A DNA stretch of 64,000 bases from Phycisphaerales bacterium UBA5793 (GTDB lineage Bacteria; Planctomycetota; Phycisphaerae; Phycisphaerales; UBA5793). Below are positions 22,946 to 31,371 of this stretch, piece after piece; position 1 is the first letter of the stretch, and each line of letters begins with the position of its first letter. The stretch spans positions 156,633 through 220,632 of the forward strand of contig DIDT01000018.1 in NCBI GenBank assembly GCA_002418285.1. Direction: 5' to 3'. The position numbers and the translations under genes are program-made. A model generated the notes under the pieces. The model saw nothing but the letters and a program-made list of their open reading frames with translations. It was not told the origin of the DNA and did no database searches.

Positions 22946-25696
22946 TCATGCTGATGCAACGCGCGCTTCGTGCGGCACATCAGTTGCACCGTGCTCGACG
23001 ATGCCGCGCACGCGCGGCAACACAAGGAGCGCTTCGATGATCATCCAGATCTCGATCACAATTGACGCGATGCCGATGAGCGCCAGCGGCCACTGGGTGT
23101 CACCGCCGACAGGCATGAGCCAGCGCGGCGAATCAGCACTGCCGATGAACACCTGCCAACCCATCGCCCACAGCGGCATGATGAGCATGAAGATCATGGG
23201 AACGATGAGGAACCACAACGGTTTGCGCCGCCGCCAGAGATAGAGTGTGACGACGATGAAGGACAAGCCAGCGAGGAGTTGATTGGTGGCGCCGAAGAGC
23301 GGCCAGAGGATGAGGCCGCCCTTGCCGCCGTACTGCGCGATCCAATCCCACGCGGTTTGCGGGTGATGAGAGAGCAGATTGCCCCAGAAGCCTTTTCCTC
23401 CTTCATCGGTCGCGCCGGCCGGCAAGGCCGCGAGCACGGTGGCGATGACGATGGCGAAGATGGTGGCGCCGTGTTTGTTGGTGAGCCAGTGGATCGGGTT
23501 GAGGAGGTTCAGCGCGCTGGGGGTGATGGACTTACCGGCGCGCTCGATTTCTTCGGGGGTGATGCGTTCGCCGCACTCGGGGCATTGGATGTCTTCGCGT
23601 GATGAATGTGCGTTGTCTTTAGTCCCGGAGGGACGATGGGGTGTAGCCACGGGTGGAGCGAGGCTGCTTTGAGCATCGCGGAACCCGTGGGAGTCGGGCG
23701 CGGATTGATTGGAGCCCCGGAGGGGCGAAGGAGTTGTGCGTCCTTTTCGCGCGCCGGTTTCTGTCGCCCCTCCGGGGCTTGGGAGTTTCTGCGCGTCGTT
23801 TCCACGGGTTGCGCTCGTCGCTGTGCGACTTGCTTCACCCGTGGCTACATTCGTTGACCCCTCCGGGGTCGAGGGCGCTGCACTTCGTGCATACGGAGTC
23901 ATTCGTTGCCATAACGTGTAGCCGCACCTGGGACAGAACCTGGGGTCTTGACTCCAAGGAAGAAACGTCGCGGCGAGTTCCTGCACGACGTAGCGCTGGA
24001 GGCGGCAGGCGGTGTCGAGCGTGGTCCCGGCGAATGAGGCGACGAGCACGCCCATCAGCGCCACGGCGACGCCGAGCGGCAGGCCGATGGCGCGAAGGAG
24101 ATTGGCGGAGCCGTCTACGAAGGCGGCGACGGTGCGCGCGAGTCCGCCGGCGGCGGACCAGGATTGGTAGCGGGTGTTGAAGGCGGCTCCACTAACGATC
24201 GCTACGGCAACGGCAGACTCCGTTTGGACGTCTCCGCGAACGACAACGCCTTCATCGACGAACGACAACGCGCCATGAAATGAGTTTGGCCCCAGGGGTC
24301 GATACAGGCCTGTCTCCAATCCCATATCTTCCTTTGGGCTATTCGTGTGCCGACCCCAATTGATTGCTTCGGTCTGACCAGGCGTTGACAGTCGCATCCC
24401 GAGTGGTGTCCGATCAGTTGCACTCCGTCTGGGCAGTACCGCAATCTCCAAGTTTCGTGAAATCCCTCGGACGTCCACAAACTCTCGATTGCTTGTTTCG
24501 AATGCCGCATGCGATCCCATCATGAACGAACTTGGTAGCGAAACCCCCAGCCCCAACCCCGCCACGCACGCGATGATCACGAGCGTCGCAAGGAATCCCT
24601 CCGTCAGCATTGATCCGTAACCGACAAATCGCGCATCCGGTTCGCTTTCGATCTGTTTGCTGCTCGTGCCGCTGCTGACCAGGCAGTGGAAGCCGCTGAC
24701 GGCGCCGCAGGCGATGGTGATGAAGAGGAAGGGGAAGATCGTCGGCGCGCCGGCCGGGTGGGGGTTCCACATCGGCGCGACGATCTCGAGCGGTTGACGT
24801 GCGGCTCCTTCGACGGGCGGCGCGCCGCCGATGAACGCCGCAACGACCAGGCCGACCACGATCAATCCCATCGCCGAGAGGAGTTGCAGGCTGTTGATGT
24901 AGTCGCGCGGCTGGAGCAGCAGCCACACCGGCAACACCGACGCCACATACGAATAGAGCAGCAGGACGATGACCCACGTCATATTCGACCACGACGCCAT
25001 CCACGCGTTGGCGGCGTGCAGGCCGTGCATCATCGGCGTGAGAATCGGCAGGCTCGTCGTGAAGTTGTCATCGCCGATCACGACGGTGAGATACATGATT
25101 GCCAATGCGATGATCGACGGCACGAGCAGGCTCGCACCGCGGCGATGCAGCCACATGCCGATGGCCACGGCGATGGGAATCTGCACTGTGCAAGGGAAGA
25201 TCGACGCCGGGTATTGGCGGAAGACGGTGGCGATGACGAGGCCGAAGATCGCCAGGACGATGGTCAGCCCCATGAAGAGAATGAGCAGGAAGAGGATGCG
25301 GACACGCTTGTTGAGGACGCGACCGGCGACGTCACCAATGGTCTGTCCGGCGTGGCGCATGGAGACGACAAGCGCGCCGAGATCGTGAACTGCGCCGATG
25401 AAGACTGAGCCGAGTACGACCCAGATGAGCGCGGGCAGCCAGCCCCACATCACGGCAATGGCGGGTCCGACAATGGGGCCGGTGCCGGCGATGGAGGTGA
25501 AGTGGTGGCCGAAGATGACGGCCTTCTTGGTGGGAACGTAGTCGGTGCCGTCGTTGAGTCGCTGTGACGGGCAAACTGCGTTCGCGCTGAGGGCGAAGAT
25601 GCGATGACCGAGCCAGCGCCCGTAGGTGTGGTAGGCGACGATGAAGCCGAGGCCGGCGGCGATGGCGATGAGCAGCGTTCCCATCGACCAAAGCAT
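22946..25696 (-). CDS. cstA: CstA-family carbon starvation (peptide/pyruvate) transporter with zinc ribbon interrupted by a repeat
   Basis: Integral membrane transporter of 916 residues. The CstA core is clear: YGRWLGHRIFAL, DYVPTKKAVIFGHHFTSIAGTGPIVGPAIAVMWGWLPALIWVVLG, GAVSGFHCLVSSGTSSKQI and VASFAGTTLDTACRLQRYVVQEL. After this core comes FCPRCGYTLW, then about 105 residues of low-complexity Ser/Thr/Pro/Gly sequence, then QCPECGERITPEE, and final helices. The low-complexity part is encoded by a foldback repeat (23623-23870) inserted in frame between the two CxxC pairs. A second stretch of about 95 residues (nt 24195-24510, between AAFETSN and AAFNTRYQSW) also lacks CstA similarity. The frame stays open, so the protein may still be made. 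Confidence 0.88.
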   Translation of the reverse strand: MLWSMGTLLIAIAAGLGFIVAYHTYGRWLGHRIFALSANAVCPSQRLNDGTDYVPTKKAVIFGHHFTSIAGTGPIVGPAIAVMWGWLPALIWVVLGSVFIGAVHDLGALVVSMRHAGQTIGDVAGRVLNKRVRILFLLILFMGLTIVLAIFGLVIATVFRQYPASIFPCTVQIPIAVAIGMWLHRRGASLLVPSIIALAIMYLTVVIGDDNFTTSLPILTPMMHGLHAANAWMASWSNMTWVIVLLLYSYVASVLPVWLLLQPRDYINSLQLLSAMGLIVVGLVVAAFIGGAPPVEGAARQPLEIVAPMWNPHPAGAPTIFPFLFITIACGAVSGFHCLVSSGTSSKQIESEPDARFVGYGSMLTEGFLATLVIIACVAGLGLGVSLPSSFMMGSHAAFETSNREFVDVRGISRNLEIAVLPRRSATDRTPLGMRLSTPGQTEAINWGRHTNSPKEDMGLETGLYRPLGPNSFHGALSFVDEGVVVRGDVQTESAVAVAIVSGAAFNTRYQSWSAAGGLARTVAAFVDGSANLLRAIGLPLGVAVALMGVLVASFAGTTLDTACRLQRYVVQELAATFLPWSQDPRFCPRCGYTLWQRMTPYARSAAPSTPEGSTNVATGEASRTATSATRGNDAQKLPSPGGATETGARKGRTTPSPLRGSNQSAPDSHGFRDAQSSLAPPVATPHRPSGTKDNAHSSREDIQCPECGERITPEEIERAGKSITPSALNLLNPIHWLTNKHGATIFAIVIATVLAALPAGATDEGGKGFWGNLLSHHPQTAWDWIAQYGGKGGLILWPLFGATNQLLAGLSFIVVTLYLWRRRKPLWFLIVPMIFMLIMPLWAMGWQVFIGSADSPRWLMPVGGDTQWPLALIGIASIVIEIWMIIEALLVLPRVRGIVEHGATDVPHEARVASA
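23623..23870. repeat. Foldback (nested inverted-repeat) element inside cstA
   Basis: Three nested perfect inverted repeats share one centre near 23746: TGTAGCCACGGGTG (23642-23655) with CACCCGTGGCTACA (23836-23849), AACCCGTGG (23682-23690) with CCACGGGTT (23802-23810), and AGCCCCGGAGGGGCGA (23713-23728) with TCGCCCCTCCGGGGCT (23764-23779). Outer ends carry CCCGGAGGGA and TCCGGGGTC. This type of CCCGGAGGG...TAGCCACGGGT block is, as I recall, a dispersed planctomycete repeat. Its length keeps the cstA frame open. Confidence 0.85.
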
Positions 25697-25822
25697 AACC
25701 GATCAGGCGAACCGAAGTTTGCGATGATCAGAAAAGATCCCCACGCCCGGCAATGTGTGGCGACTGCCAAGGGCGTGGGGGAGGAGAGCCTATGCGAATG
25801 TCTGAGGCCGTTGAAAGTCTCG

Positions 25823-27076
25823 TCAGAACTGGCACCAGTCGGTGTTGCTGATCACACAGGTGGAAGGCTGCACGGCCTGCAGCGCGATGTTGCGTCCAGC
25901 AGCGGCGTTGGGAACAAATCGACGGAAGAGTCCGTCGCCGTTGGCGTCCGTGGTTGACGAACCGGCGATAATCGGCACATCCATGCCGAGCATGACTCCG
26001 GGGCAGCCGGGGACTTCGCGCGAGCCACTGGCCATACTGTAGACGAAGTAGGTGCGTGTGTTAGGAGAAGCGCCGGTGATGGTCCACTCGTTCAACTGGC
26101 CGGCAATGCCGGGGGCCGGGCCGGCGAGGACGGCGTCGATGGGTACGGCAGAGATGGCGAGCCAGCCGAGCACGCTACGCGTCATGTTCGCGGCAAACTC
26201 GTAGTCGATGTAGTTGGGCGTATCGACGGAGTCGGTCTGGTGGTGGTAGTTTGGGTTGAGGTCGAATTCGTTTTCGATGAGAAGTGCGGCCTGCCAACCT
26301 TGCCACTCGAACGGCGCGTGATCGCTGCGATCCATGACGCCGTACATCACGGGTTCAAGCCCACCGTATTGGGTCAGGCAGTCCGCAAGCGCCTGCTTGC
26401 ACGGATCAGAGTTGGTGCTGCCGTACACAGCAGCGCGGTTCACGCCATCGGGATTGAACGCGATCATGTCCGTCGAGATCATCCCGCGGATGTCGTCGTT
26501 GGCATGAGCCGAGGCGTAGGCCTGACTGCCCTTGAGTCCCTGCTCCTCGCGGTCGAAGGCGATGAGGACAATGGTTGCTTCAAATCGATGGGAGGCGATG
26601 ATGCGGGCCAGTTCCATGACGCAGGCGGTGCCACTGCCGTTGTCATCGGCGCCGGGGGTGCCGGCCGAGTCATAGTGCGCGCCGACGATGTAGATTTCGT
26701 CCGGCCGCACGAAGCCTTCGTGAACGGCAACGACGTTGTAGTAGGTGTTGCCGTAGTAGACGAATGATTCGAGTGAGGTAGCCAGTCCCAGGCTTTCGAA
26801 GTGATCGACGATGTTCGTTCTGGCGAGATCATGCTGCGGGCCGTAGCGGCGCTCCATTCCGTCGTGGGTGAAAAGCAGGTCGTCGAGATAGTGCTGGTAG
26901 GTCGAGGCGCTGACCTGTGCGACCAGTTCGTCGACCGGACCGGCCAGCAGCGCGCGCGGAGTGCAGAGGATGGCCATCATCGCCGCGAGCAGGGCCACCA
27001 CGGCGCGTGTGCCCAAATAGAAGTTCTTCGTGGAATCTTTTGGTTGGTGGTCGGCGAGATTGGAAAGCGCGCGCAT
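25823..27076 (-). CDS. Exported M28-family zinc aminopeptidase
   Basis: Protein of 417 residues beginning MRALSNLADHQPKDSTKNFY with a delayed hydrophobic signal (VVALLAAMMAILCTPRALLA). The M28 catalytic set is complete: His/Asp in VGAHYDSAG, bridging Asp in PGADDNGSGTA, the Glu pair in FDREEQGLKG, Asp in MISTDMIAFN and the last His in NYHHQTDS. It should remove N-terminal residues from peptides outside the cytoplasm. The C-terminal 100 residues are a beta-rich extension with two Cys pairs. The ATG at 27076 follows a strong AGGAGG. It lies 126 bp upstream of cstA on the same strand; CstA-type carriers take up peptides or pyruvate, so a peptide-use link is possible. Confidence 0.88.
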   Translation of the reverse strand: MRALSNLADHQPKDSTKNFYLGTRAVVALLAAMMAILCTPRALLAGPVDELVAQVSASTYQHYLDDLLFTHDGMERRYGPQHDLARTNIVDHFESLGLATSLESFVYYGNTYYNVVAVHEGFVRPDEIYIVGAHYDSAGTPGADDNGSGTACVMELARIIASHRFEATIVLIAFDREEQGLKGSQAYASAHANDDIRGMISTDMIAFNPDGVNRAAVYGSTNSDPCKQALADCLTQYGGLEPVMYGVMDRSDHAPFEWQGWQAALLIENEFDLNPNYHHQTDSVDTPNYIDYEFAANMTRSVLGWLAISAVPIDAVLAGPAPGIAGQLNEWTITGASPNTRTYFVYSMASGSREVPGCPGVMLGMDVPIIAGSSTTDANGDGLFRRFVPNAAAGRNIALQAVQPSTCVISNTDWCQF

Positions 27077-27265
27077 GTGGCCTCCTTGGGTCGATGAGGG
27101 TTGATGCCGATCGTGCCTCATAACACGATAAATATATCCGATTTTCCATGCGAGTGTCGGAGAAGTGTGGGATTTTTGGGCGGGGTCATTTCCCTGTTCA
27201 TGCGTGCCCGGGTCTGCGGGGTGCAGAATCGCCCTCCCCGGGCTCTTCACCTACCCTTTGCGTTC

Positions 27266-29293
27266 ATGATCATCACCGCAAAATGGCTCAACGAGTATCT
27301 GGATCGCCCGCTGGGTGTTGATGAGGTCATCGACGCCCTGGCCGGCGCGGGTCTTGGCTGCGAACAGCGCGATGACCTGCCCGACGGTGACGCCCGGCTG
27401 GATATCGAGATTACCTCCAATCGAGGTGACTGCGTCAGCGTGGTCGGCCTGGCGCGCGAAGCGGCTGCGGTGACCGGGCGGCAGCTCGTCGTTCCATCGC
27501 AGACGGTTGCGAGTTCGGCGCCTGTCGCCAGTGTGATTGGCGTTGTGAATCTGGAATACGACCTCTGCCCGTACTACAGCGCGAGGATCATCCGCGGCGT
27601 GAAGGTCGGGCCGAGCCCGGACTGGCTGGTCCAGCGCATTGAGAGCATTAACCAGCGCAGCGTCAATAACGTGGTCGACATCACGAACTTCATCCTTTTC
27701 GAACTCGGCCAGCCGCTGCACGCCTTTGACATGGCGACACTGCGCGGCGGGAAGATCATCATCCGCCGGGCCCGAAAGGGCGAGATGATGACAGCGATCG
27801 ACGGATCGAAGCTGAGGCTCGATGAATCGATGCTGGCCATTGCTGATGCTGAGCGGCCCGTCGCGCTGGCGGGGGTGATGGGCGGCCTCGACACTGAGGT
27901 GAGCAGCAGAACGGTCGACATCGTTCTCGAGGCGGCGTCGTTCAACGGCGCGAGCGTGCGAACGACGAGTCGGCGGTTGAAACTCATGTCGCCATCGAGC
28001 TATCGGTTCGAGCGAGGCGTCCACCCGGCGACGGTCGCGGCTGCGGCCGATCGGGCGGCAGCCATGATTGTCGAAATCTGCGGCGGGAAGTGGGATGGAA
28101 CTGCGGCGGTAGCGGCAGCGCCGATGGCTGACCAGCCGGTGGTGACGATGCGCTGCGATCGCTGCCGAAAGGTCGCGGGGATCGAGATCGGCAGCGAGGA
28201 GATGGTCGGGATTCTCGAGCGCCTGGGGATGGAGCCGACGCTGAGCAGTGATGGGTCGTGTATCGAGTGCACGGTGGCGCCGCATCGCCTGGATCTGACG
28301 CGTGAGATTGATCTCGTTGAAGAGGTGGTGCGGATCCACGGGCTGGATCGGATCACGCCGCGGGCCCGCATTGAGATCGATGTTGTTGGTCTGCAGGAGT
28401 CGGTGAATCGCCGGCGCATCGTCGAACAGGCGCTCACGGCGTGCGGGTTCTTTGAAGTGGTGACGTTTTCGTTTCTGCCGCTGAATGATGCACAGGCGTT
28501 TCTGCATCCCGGGCACGAGTTGATGACGTTGCAGGATGATCGGCGTAAGGCGGAGCCGGCGCTGCAGGCGAGCGTGCTGCCGGGTCTGTTGCGCTGTCGC
28601 AAGCGGAACCAGGATGTCGGGCACAAGGAGATGCGCCTCTTTGAGAAGGCCGCTTGTTTCGCGATGGCCAACGGCGAAAAGGCGGAGCAGGTGATGCTCG
28701 GGCTGTGCCTGGATGCGCCGAACCGCCAGCACGGCTTGCGGGCGATGCGCGCGGCGATCGAATCTGCGGCGACGGCGCTGCTGGGGAAAGCGACGGAAGT
28801 TCACATCGCAGCCGAGGCGAACGACTGGTTCGAGGCCGGCGGTAGCGCGGTGGTCCACATCAATGGGGCGCGGGTGGGCGTGATGGGTGTGCTCACAGGC
28901 AAGATGCAGGCGATGTTTGATCTGGAGACGCCGGTGGTGGTCGCCGAGCTCAATTTTGATGCGCTGCTGGCAATGGATCCTGCTGACACGACGCTGGACA
29001 CACTTTCGACGTATCCGTCGATTCAGCGCGACCTGTCGCTGGTGGTACAAGAAGGCGTGCCGTGGCGTCAAATCGAAACGGGTATTGCCGATCTGAAGCT
29101 GGCGAATCTCGAGTCAGTTCGATTTATCGGAGCGTATCGAGGCAAGCCGATCGAGAAAGGCCTCAAGAGCGTGACGGTCCGGCTGACGTTTCGCGACCCA
29201 AGCCGTACGCTGCGGCATGAGGAGGTTGATCCGCAGATTGCCTCGGTGGTTGCGGCGATGGCGGATCGGGTTGGGGCAGTTTTGCGCGAATAG
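27266..29293 (+). CDS. pheT: Phenylalanine-tRNA ligase beta subunit, short form lacking the N-terminal tRNA-binding OB domain
   Basis: Beta subunit of PheRS, 675 residues against about 795 in E. coli. MIITAKWLNEYLDRPLGVDEVIDALAGAGLGCEQ leads straight into DARLDIEITSNRGDCVSVVGLAREAAA, so the EMAP/tRNA_bind domain normally between them (about 100 residues) is absent. The B3/B4 editing region (INQRSVNNVVDITNFILFELGQPLHAFD, VALAGVMGG), the B5 domain, the catalytic-like fold and the C-terminal FDX-ACB domain (YPSIQRDLSLVV) are present. pheS is not adjacent. The ATG at 27266 lies 8 nt after TACCCT without a Shine-Dalgarno. Confidence 0.93.
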   Translation: MIITAKWLNEYLDRPLGVDEVIDALAGAGLGCEQRDDLPDGDARLDIEITSNRGDCVSVVGLAREAAAVTGRQLVVPSQTVASSAPVASVIGVVNLEYDLCPYYSARIIRGVKVGPSPDWLVQRIESINQRSVNNVVDITNFILFELGQPLHAFDMATLRGGKIIIRRARKGEMMTAIDGSKLRLDESMLAIADAERPVALAGVMGGLDTEVSSRTVDIVLEAASFNGASVRTTSRRLKLMSPSSYRFERGVHPATVAAAADRAAAMIVEICGGKWDGTAAVAAAPMADQPVVTMRCDRCRKVAGIEIGSEEMVGILERLGMEPTLSSDGSCIECTVAPHRLDLTREIDLVEEVVRIHGLDRITPRARIEIDVVGLQESVNRRRIVEQALTACGFFEVVTFSFLPLNDAQAFLHPGHELMTLQDDRRKAEPALQASVLPGLLRCRKRNQDVGHKEMRLFEKAACFAMANGEKAEQVMLGLCLDAPNRQHGLRAMRAAIESAATALLGKATEVHIAAEANDWFEAGGSAVVHINGARVGVMGVLTGKMQAMFDLETPVVVAELNFDALLAMDPADTTLDTLSTYPSIQRDLSLVVQEGVPWRQIETGIADLKLANLESVRFIGAYRGKPIEKGLKSVTVRLTFRDPSRTLRHEEVDPQIASVVAAMADRVGAVLRE

Positions 29294-29451
29294 GGGAAGA
29301 TTCCGTCGAACCCACCGCAAGCGATGGCGGTATACTCGGCAGGACGAAACAGAGCACCCGTGCACCCTGCGCTTGGAGCGCCGGGGCGGCCGGGTGATCG
29401 GAATGACTCGATCGCGCCGTTGGGCGTGTCGGTTCAGAAGGAGTTACCCTC

Positions 29452-29679
29452 ATGAAGAAGATGTTCCTCGTCGGTGTCGGTGTGGCGTGCTTCGCCGTCG
29501 TTGGCTGCAACAGCAATCAGAAGGACGTGTCCATGTCCGAGACCTCGGGCTCCTGCTGCGAGAGTGCGACCCCGTGCGATGACTGCGCCGACAAGGCCGC
29601 CAGCCCGGCCGTGGTGCAGGACAAGTCGCACTGCGAAGGTCAGACCGGCGAGTGCCCCTTCAGCGGCGGCGACAAGTAA
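29452..29679 (+). CDS. Small Cys-rich lipoprotein
   Basis: Protein of 75 residues: MKKMFLVGVGVACFAVVGCN is a lipoprotein signal with lipobox AVVGC, so the mature protein is an acylated peptide of about 57 residues. It has seven further Cys, in SCCESATPCDDCADK, SHCEG and ECPFSGG. These could bind a metal or form disulfides. An SD AAGGAG precedes the ATG, and TATACT (29331-29336) is a likely -10. An intrinsic terminator follows. I do not recognise a family. Confidence 0.75.
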   Translation: MKKMFLVGVGVACFAVVGCNSNQKDVSMSETSGSCCESATPCDDCADKAASPAVVQDKSHCEGQTGECPFSGGDK

Positions 29680-29723
29680 TTCGACGCTACCATTCGCCTC
29701 AGGCGAATAACTGAATGACCAGA

Positions 29724-29750
29724 CCGCCCGGTGCCTGCCGGGCGGTTTTT
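29724..29750 (+). terminator. Intrinsic terminator of the Cys-rich lipoprotein gene
   Basis: CCGCCCGG (29724-29731) pairs with CCGGGCGG (29738-29745), loop TGCCTG, then TTTTTG. A separate perfect 7-bp stem ATTCGCC/GGCGAAT (29692-29708) lies between the stop codon and this terminator. Confidence 0.88.
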
Positions 29751-29780
29751 GCATTGGCAAGAGTACGATTGGTGATCCGC

Positions 29781-30029
29781 ATGGCTGAGTATCGCGCCAA
29801 ACCCGGGCAGGAGGATCGTCACGGCGAGATGACCGGCGCCATCACGTTCAACATGATTTTCGTCATGGGGCCGTTGATCGTCTGGTGCGTGCTGCTCGGG
29901 CCGATCTGGTTCGATCTCAAAGGCACTCTGATCATCGGGCTGGTGATGGGGCTCGTACTCGCCATCGTGGGGATCCCGGTCAGCCGGTGGGCGTGGGCGT
30001 TCTTCAGCGAGTGGTCCGATCGGGTTTAG
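29781..30029 (+). CDS. Small two-helix membrane protein
   Basis: Protein of 82 residues starting MAEYRAKPGQEDRHGEMTGA. Two hydrophobic helices (FNMIFVMGPLIVWCVLLGPIWF and LIIGLVMGLVLAIVGIPVSR) end in an aromatic tail. The start follows GTGATCCGC; a GTG three codons upstream is an alternative. It ends 4 bp inside the convergent YcaQ-like gene. Function unknown. Confidence 0.65.
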   Translation: MAEYRAKPGQEDRHGEMTGAITFNMIFVMGPLIVWCVLLGPIWFDLKGTLIIGLVMGLVLAIVGIPVSRWAWAFFSEWSDRV

Positions 30030-31267
30030 ACTGTGGTCTTTGCGGAACGGTGTCGATTGACGCCGGCGCGGCCGATCCTCCAGGAGTTGGCACCGAGGTA
30101 TCTGGCGAGCCGAGCCACGGCTGCCTCGAGCCGGCTCTGCAGCGCGTCAGAGACTTTGACCGTTGGTTCCCACCACAGACGGCGAATCTCCAGCCGACCC
30201 TTCTCACGATGGAACTTGGGATCGACGCGACCAACGAGGCGATCGCCATCAAGGATCGGCATGACGTAGTAGCCGAACTTGCGCTTCGGGGCGGGTACGA
30301 AGGCTTCGAAGCGGTAATCGAAGTTGAAGAGTCGGCCGGCGCGATCACGATCGCGCAGAACCGGATCGAAAGGGCACAGCAGGCGGGCTCGGCGCGGTGC
30401 ACGAGAGGTGGCTTCGAGCCTCTGGCGCCAGTCGTGAGCGGCGACGGCCAGTCGGGGTTTCGTGTCATCGGCCGATTGCACTTCCACAGGGACGATGCGG
30501 CCAGCGCGCAGCGCGGCGTCGCACCATGTTCGCGCCGCGTCGATGGGGATTGATCGCCAGAAGGCCGCGAGTTCACGCGGTGTGGCGCAGCCGAGGCGAT
30601 CGAGAGCCGTGGAGCAGGCCCACTGCACGTGTTCAGTCTGTGTGGGGCGCGGGGCAGATGCGATGCTTCCGAGCACGCGAGGGGCAAGGTCGTAGACCTT
30701 CTGGAAGTTGTTGCGGCGGGAGATCAGCAGGTCGCCTGTGCGCCACAGATGTTCGAGCGCGGACTTCTGCGGCTTCCATCCCCACCAGCCTCCCGGTTCG
30801 CCTTGGCGGTCATGCTCAAAGTCGCGGGAAAGCAGCGGGCCTTCGGTCGTGATGCGCTCGAGCACATGCGCGACGACGGCTGGGAATTCGGGTCCCATGC
30901 GCTCTCGCCACCATTTGTTGGTCCGACTTCGCTCAAAGCGCGGCTTCCATTGTGCGAACCACTTTATTGGAATGAGTGACGCGTCGTGGGTCCAGTGCTC
31001 AAAGAGCAGGCGGTCGTGCTCGACGAGTTGGTCGAGGAGTTGCGGGCGGAACCGATCAAAGCGCGAAGCCAGGATGAGGTAGTGGGCCCGATCGACGACG
31101 TTGATTGAGTCGACCTGGACGAATCCCATTCGTTCAATCAGTTCGTAGACGCGTGCCGCGCCAACCTGACCGGCAGGGTTTGTCGTCAGCCCCTGTGCAT
31201 CGAGCAGCAGCAAGCGCGCCTGCGATGCGGTCATCCGATCATGCTTCGCTGCGGTGCGAGGCGGCAT
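30026..31267 (-). CDS. YcaQ-like winged-helix protein (interstrand-crosslink DNA glycosylase family)
   Basis: Protein of 413 residues of the HTH_42/YcaQ family. Seen: QARLLLLDAQGLTTNP, RMGFVQVDSINVVDRAHYLILASRF, LLFEHWTHDASLIPI, PVLRDRDRAGRLFNFDYRFEAFVPAPKRKFGYYVMPIL and the C-terminal RLWWEPTVKV. The QVDSI...R.H.L..R pattern and the YxxExFVP-K-R-YGYY segment are family hallmarks. E. coli YcaQ unhooks DNA interstrand crosslinks, and a repair role is inferred here. The start could be the ATG at 31267 or the one 11 codons later. Confidence 0.85.
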   Translation of the reverse strand: MPPRTAAKHDRMTASQARLLLLDAQGLTTNPAGQVGAARVYELIERMGFVQVDSINVVDRAHYLILASRFDRFRPQLLDQLVEHDRLLFEHWTHDASLIPIKWFAQWKPRFERSRTNKWWRERMGPEFPAVVAHVLERITTEGPLLSRDFEHDRQGEPGGWWGWKPQKSALEHLWRTGDLLISRRNNFQKVYDLAPRVLGSIASAPRPTQTEHVQWACSTALDRLGCATPRELAAFWRSIPIDAARTWCDAALRAGRIVPVEVQSADDTKPRLAVAAHDWRQRLEATSRAPRRARLLCPFDPVLRDRDRAGRLFNFDYRFEAFVPAPKRKFGYYVMPILDGDRLVGRVDPKFHREKGRLEIRRLWWEPTVKVSDALQSRLEAAVARLARYLGANSWRIGRAGVNRHRSAKTTV

Positions 31268-31371
31268 GGCGGAGATTAGCACATCACCGAAACAAGTCGA
31301 GGCGTGCATACGATTCGGCGCACGCGGCTATCGTTGCCTTCACTGGTCCGTGAACAGAATCGGATTGACTT

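Noticed and set aside
27251..29071. Minus-strand open frame of 606 codons antisense to pheT
   Set aside because: Arg/His-rich translation without motifs; pheT is clear.
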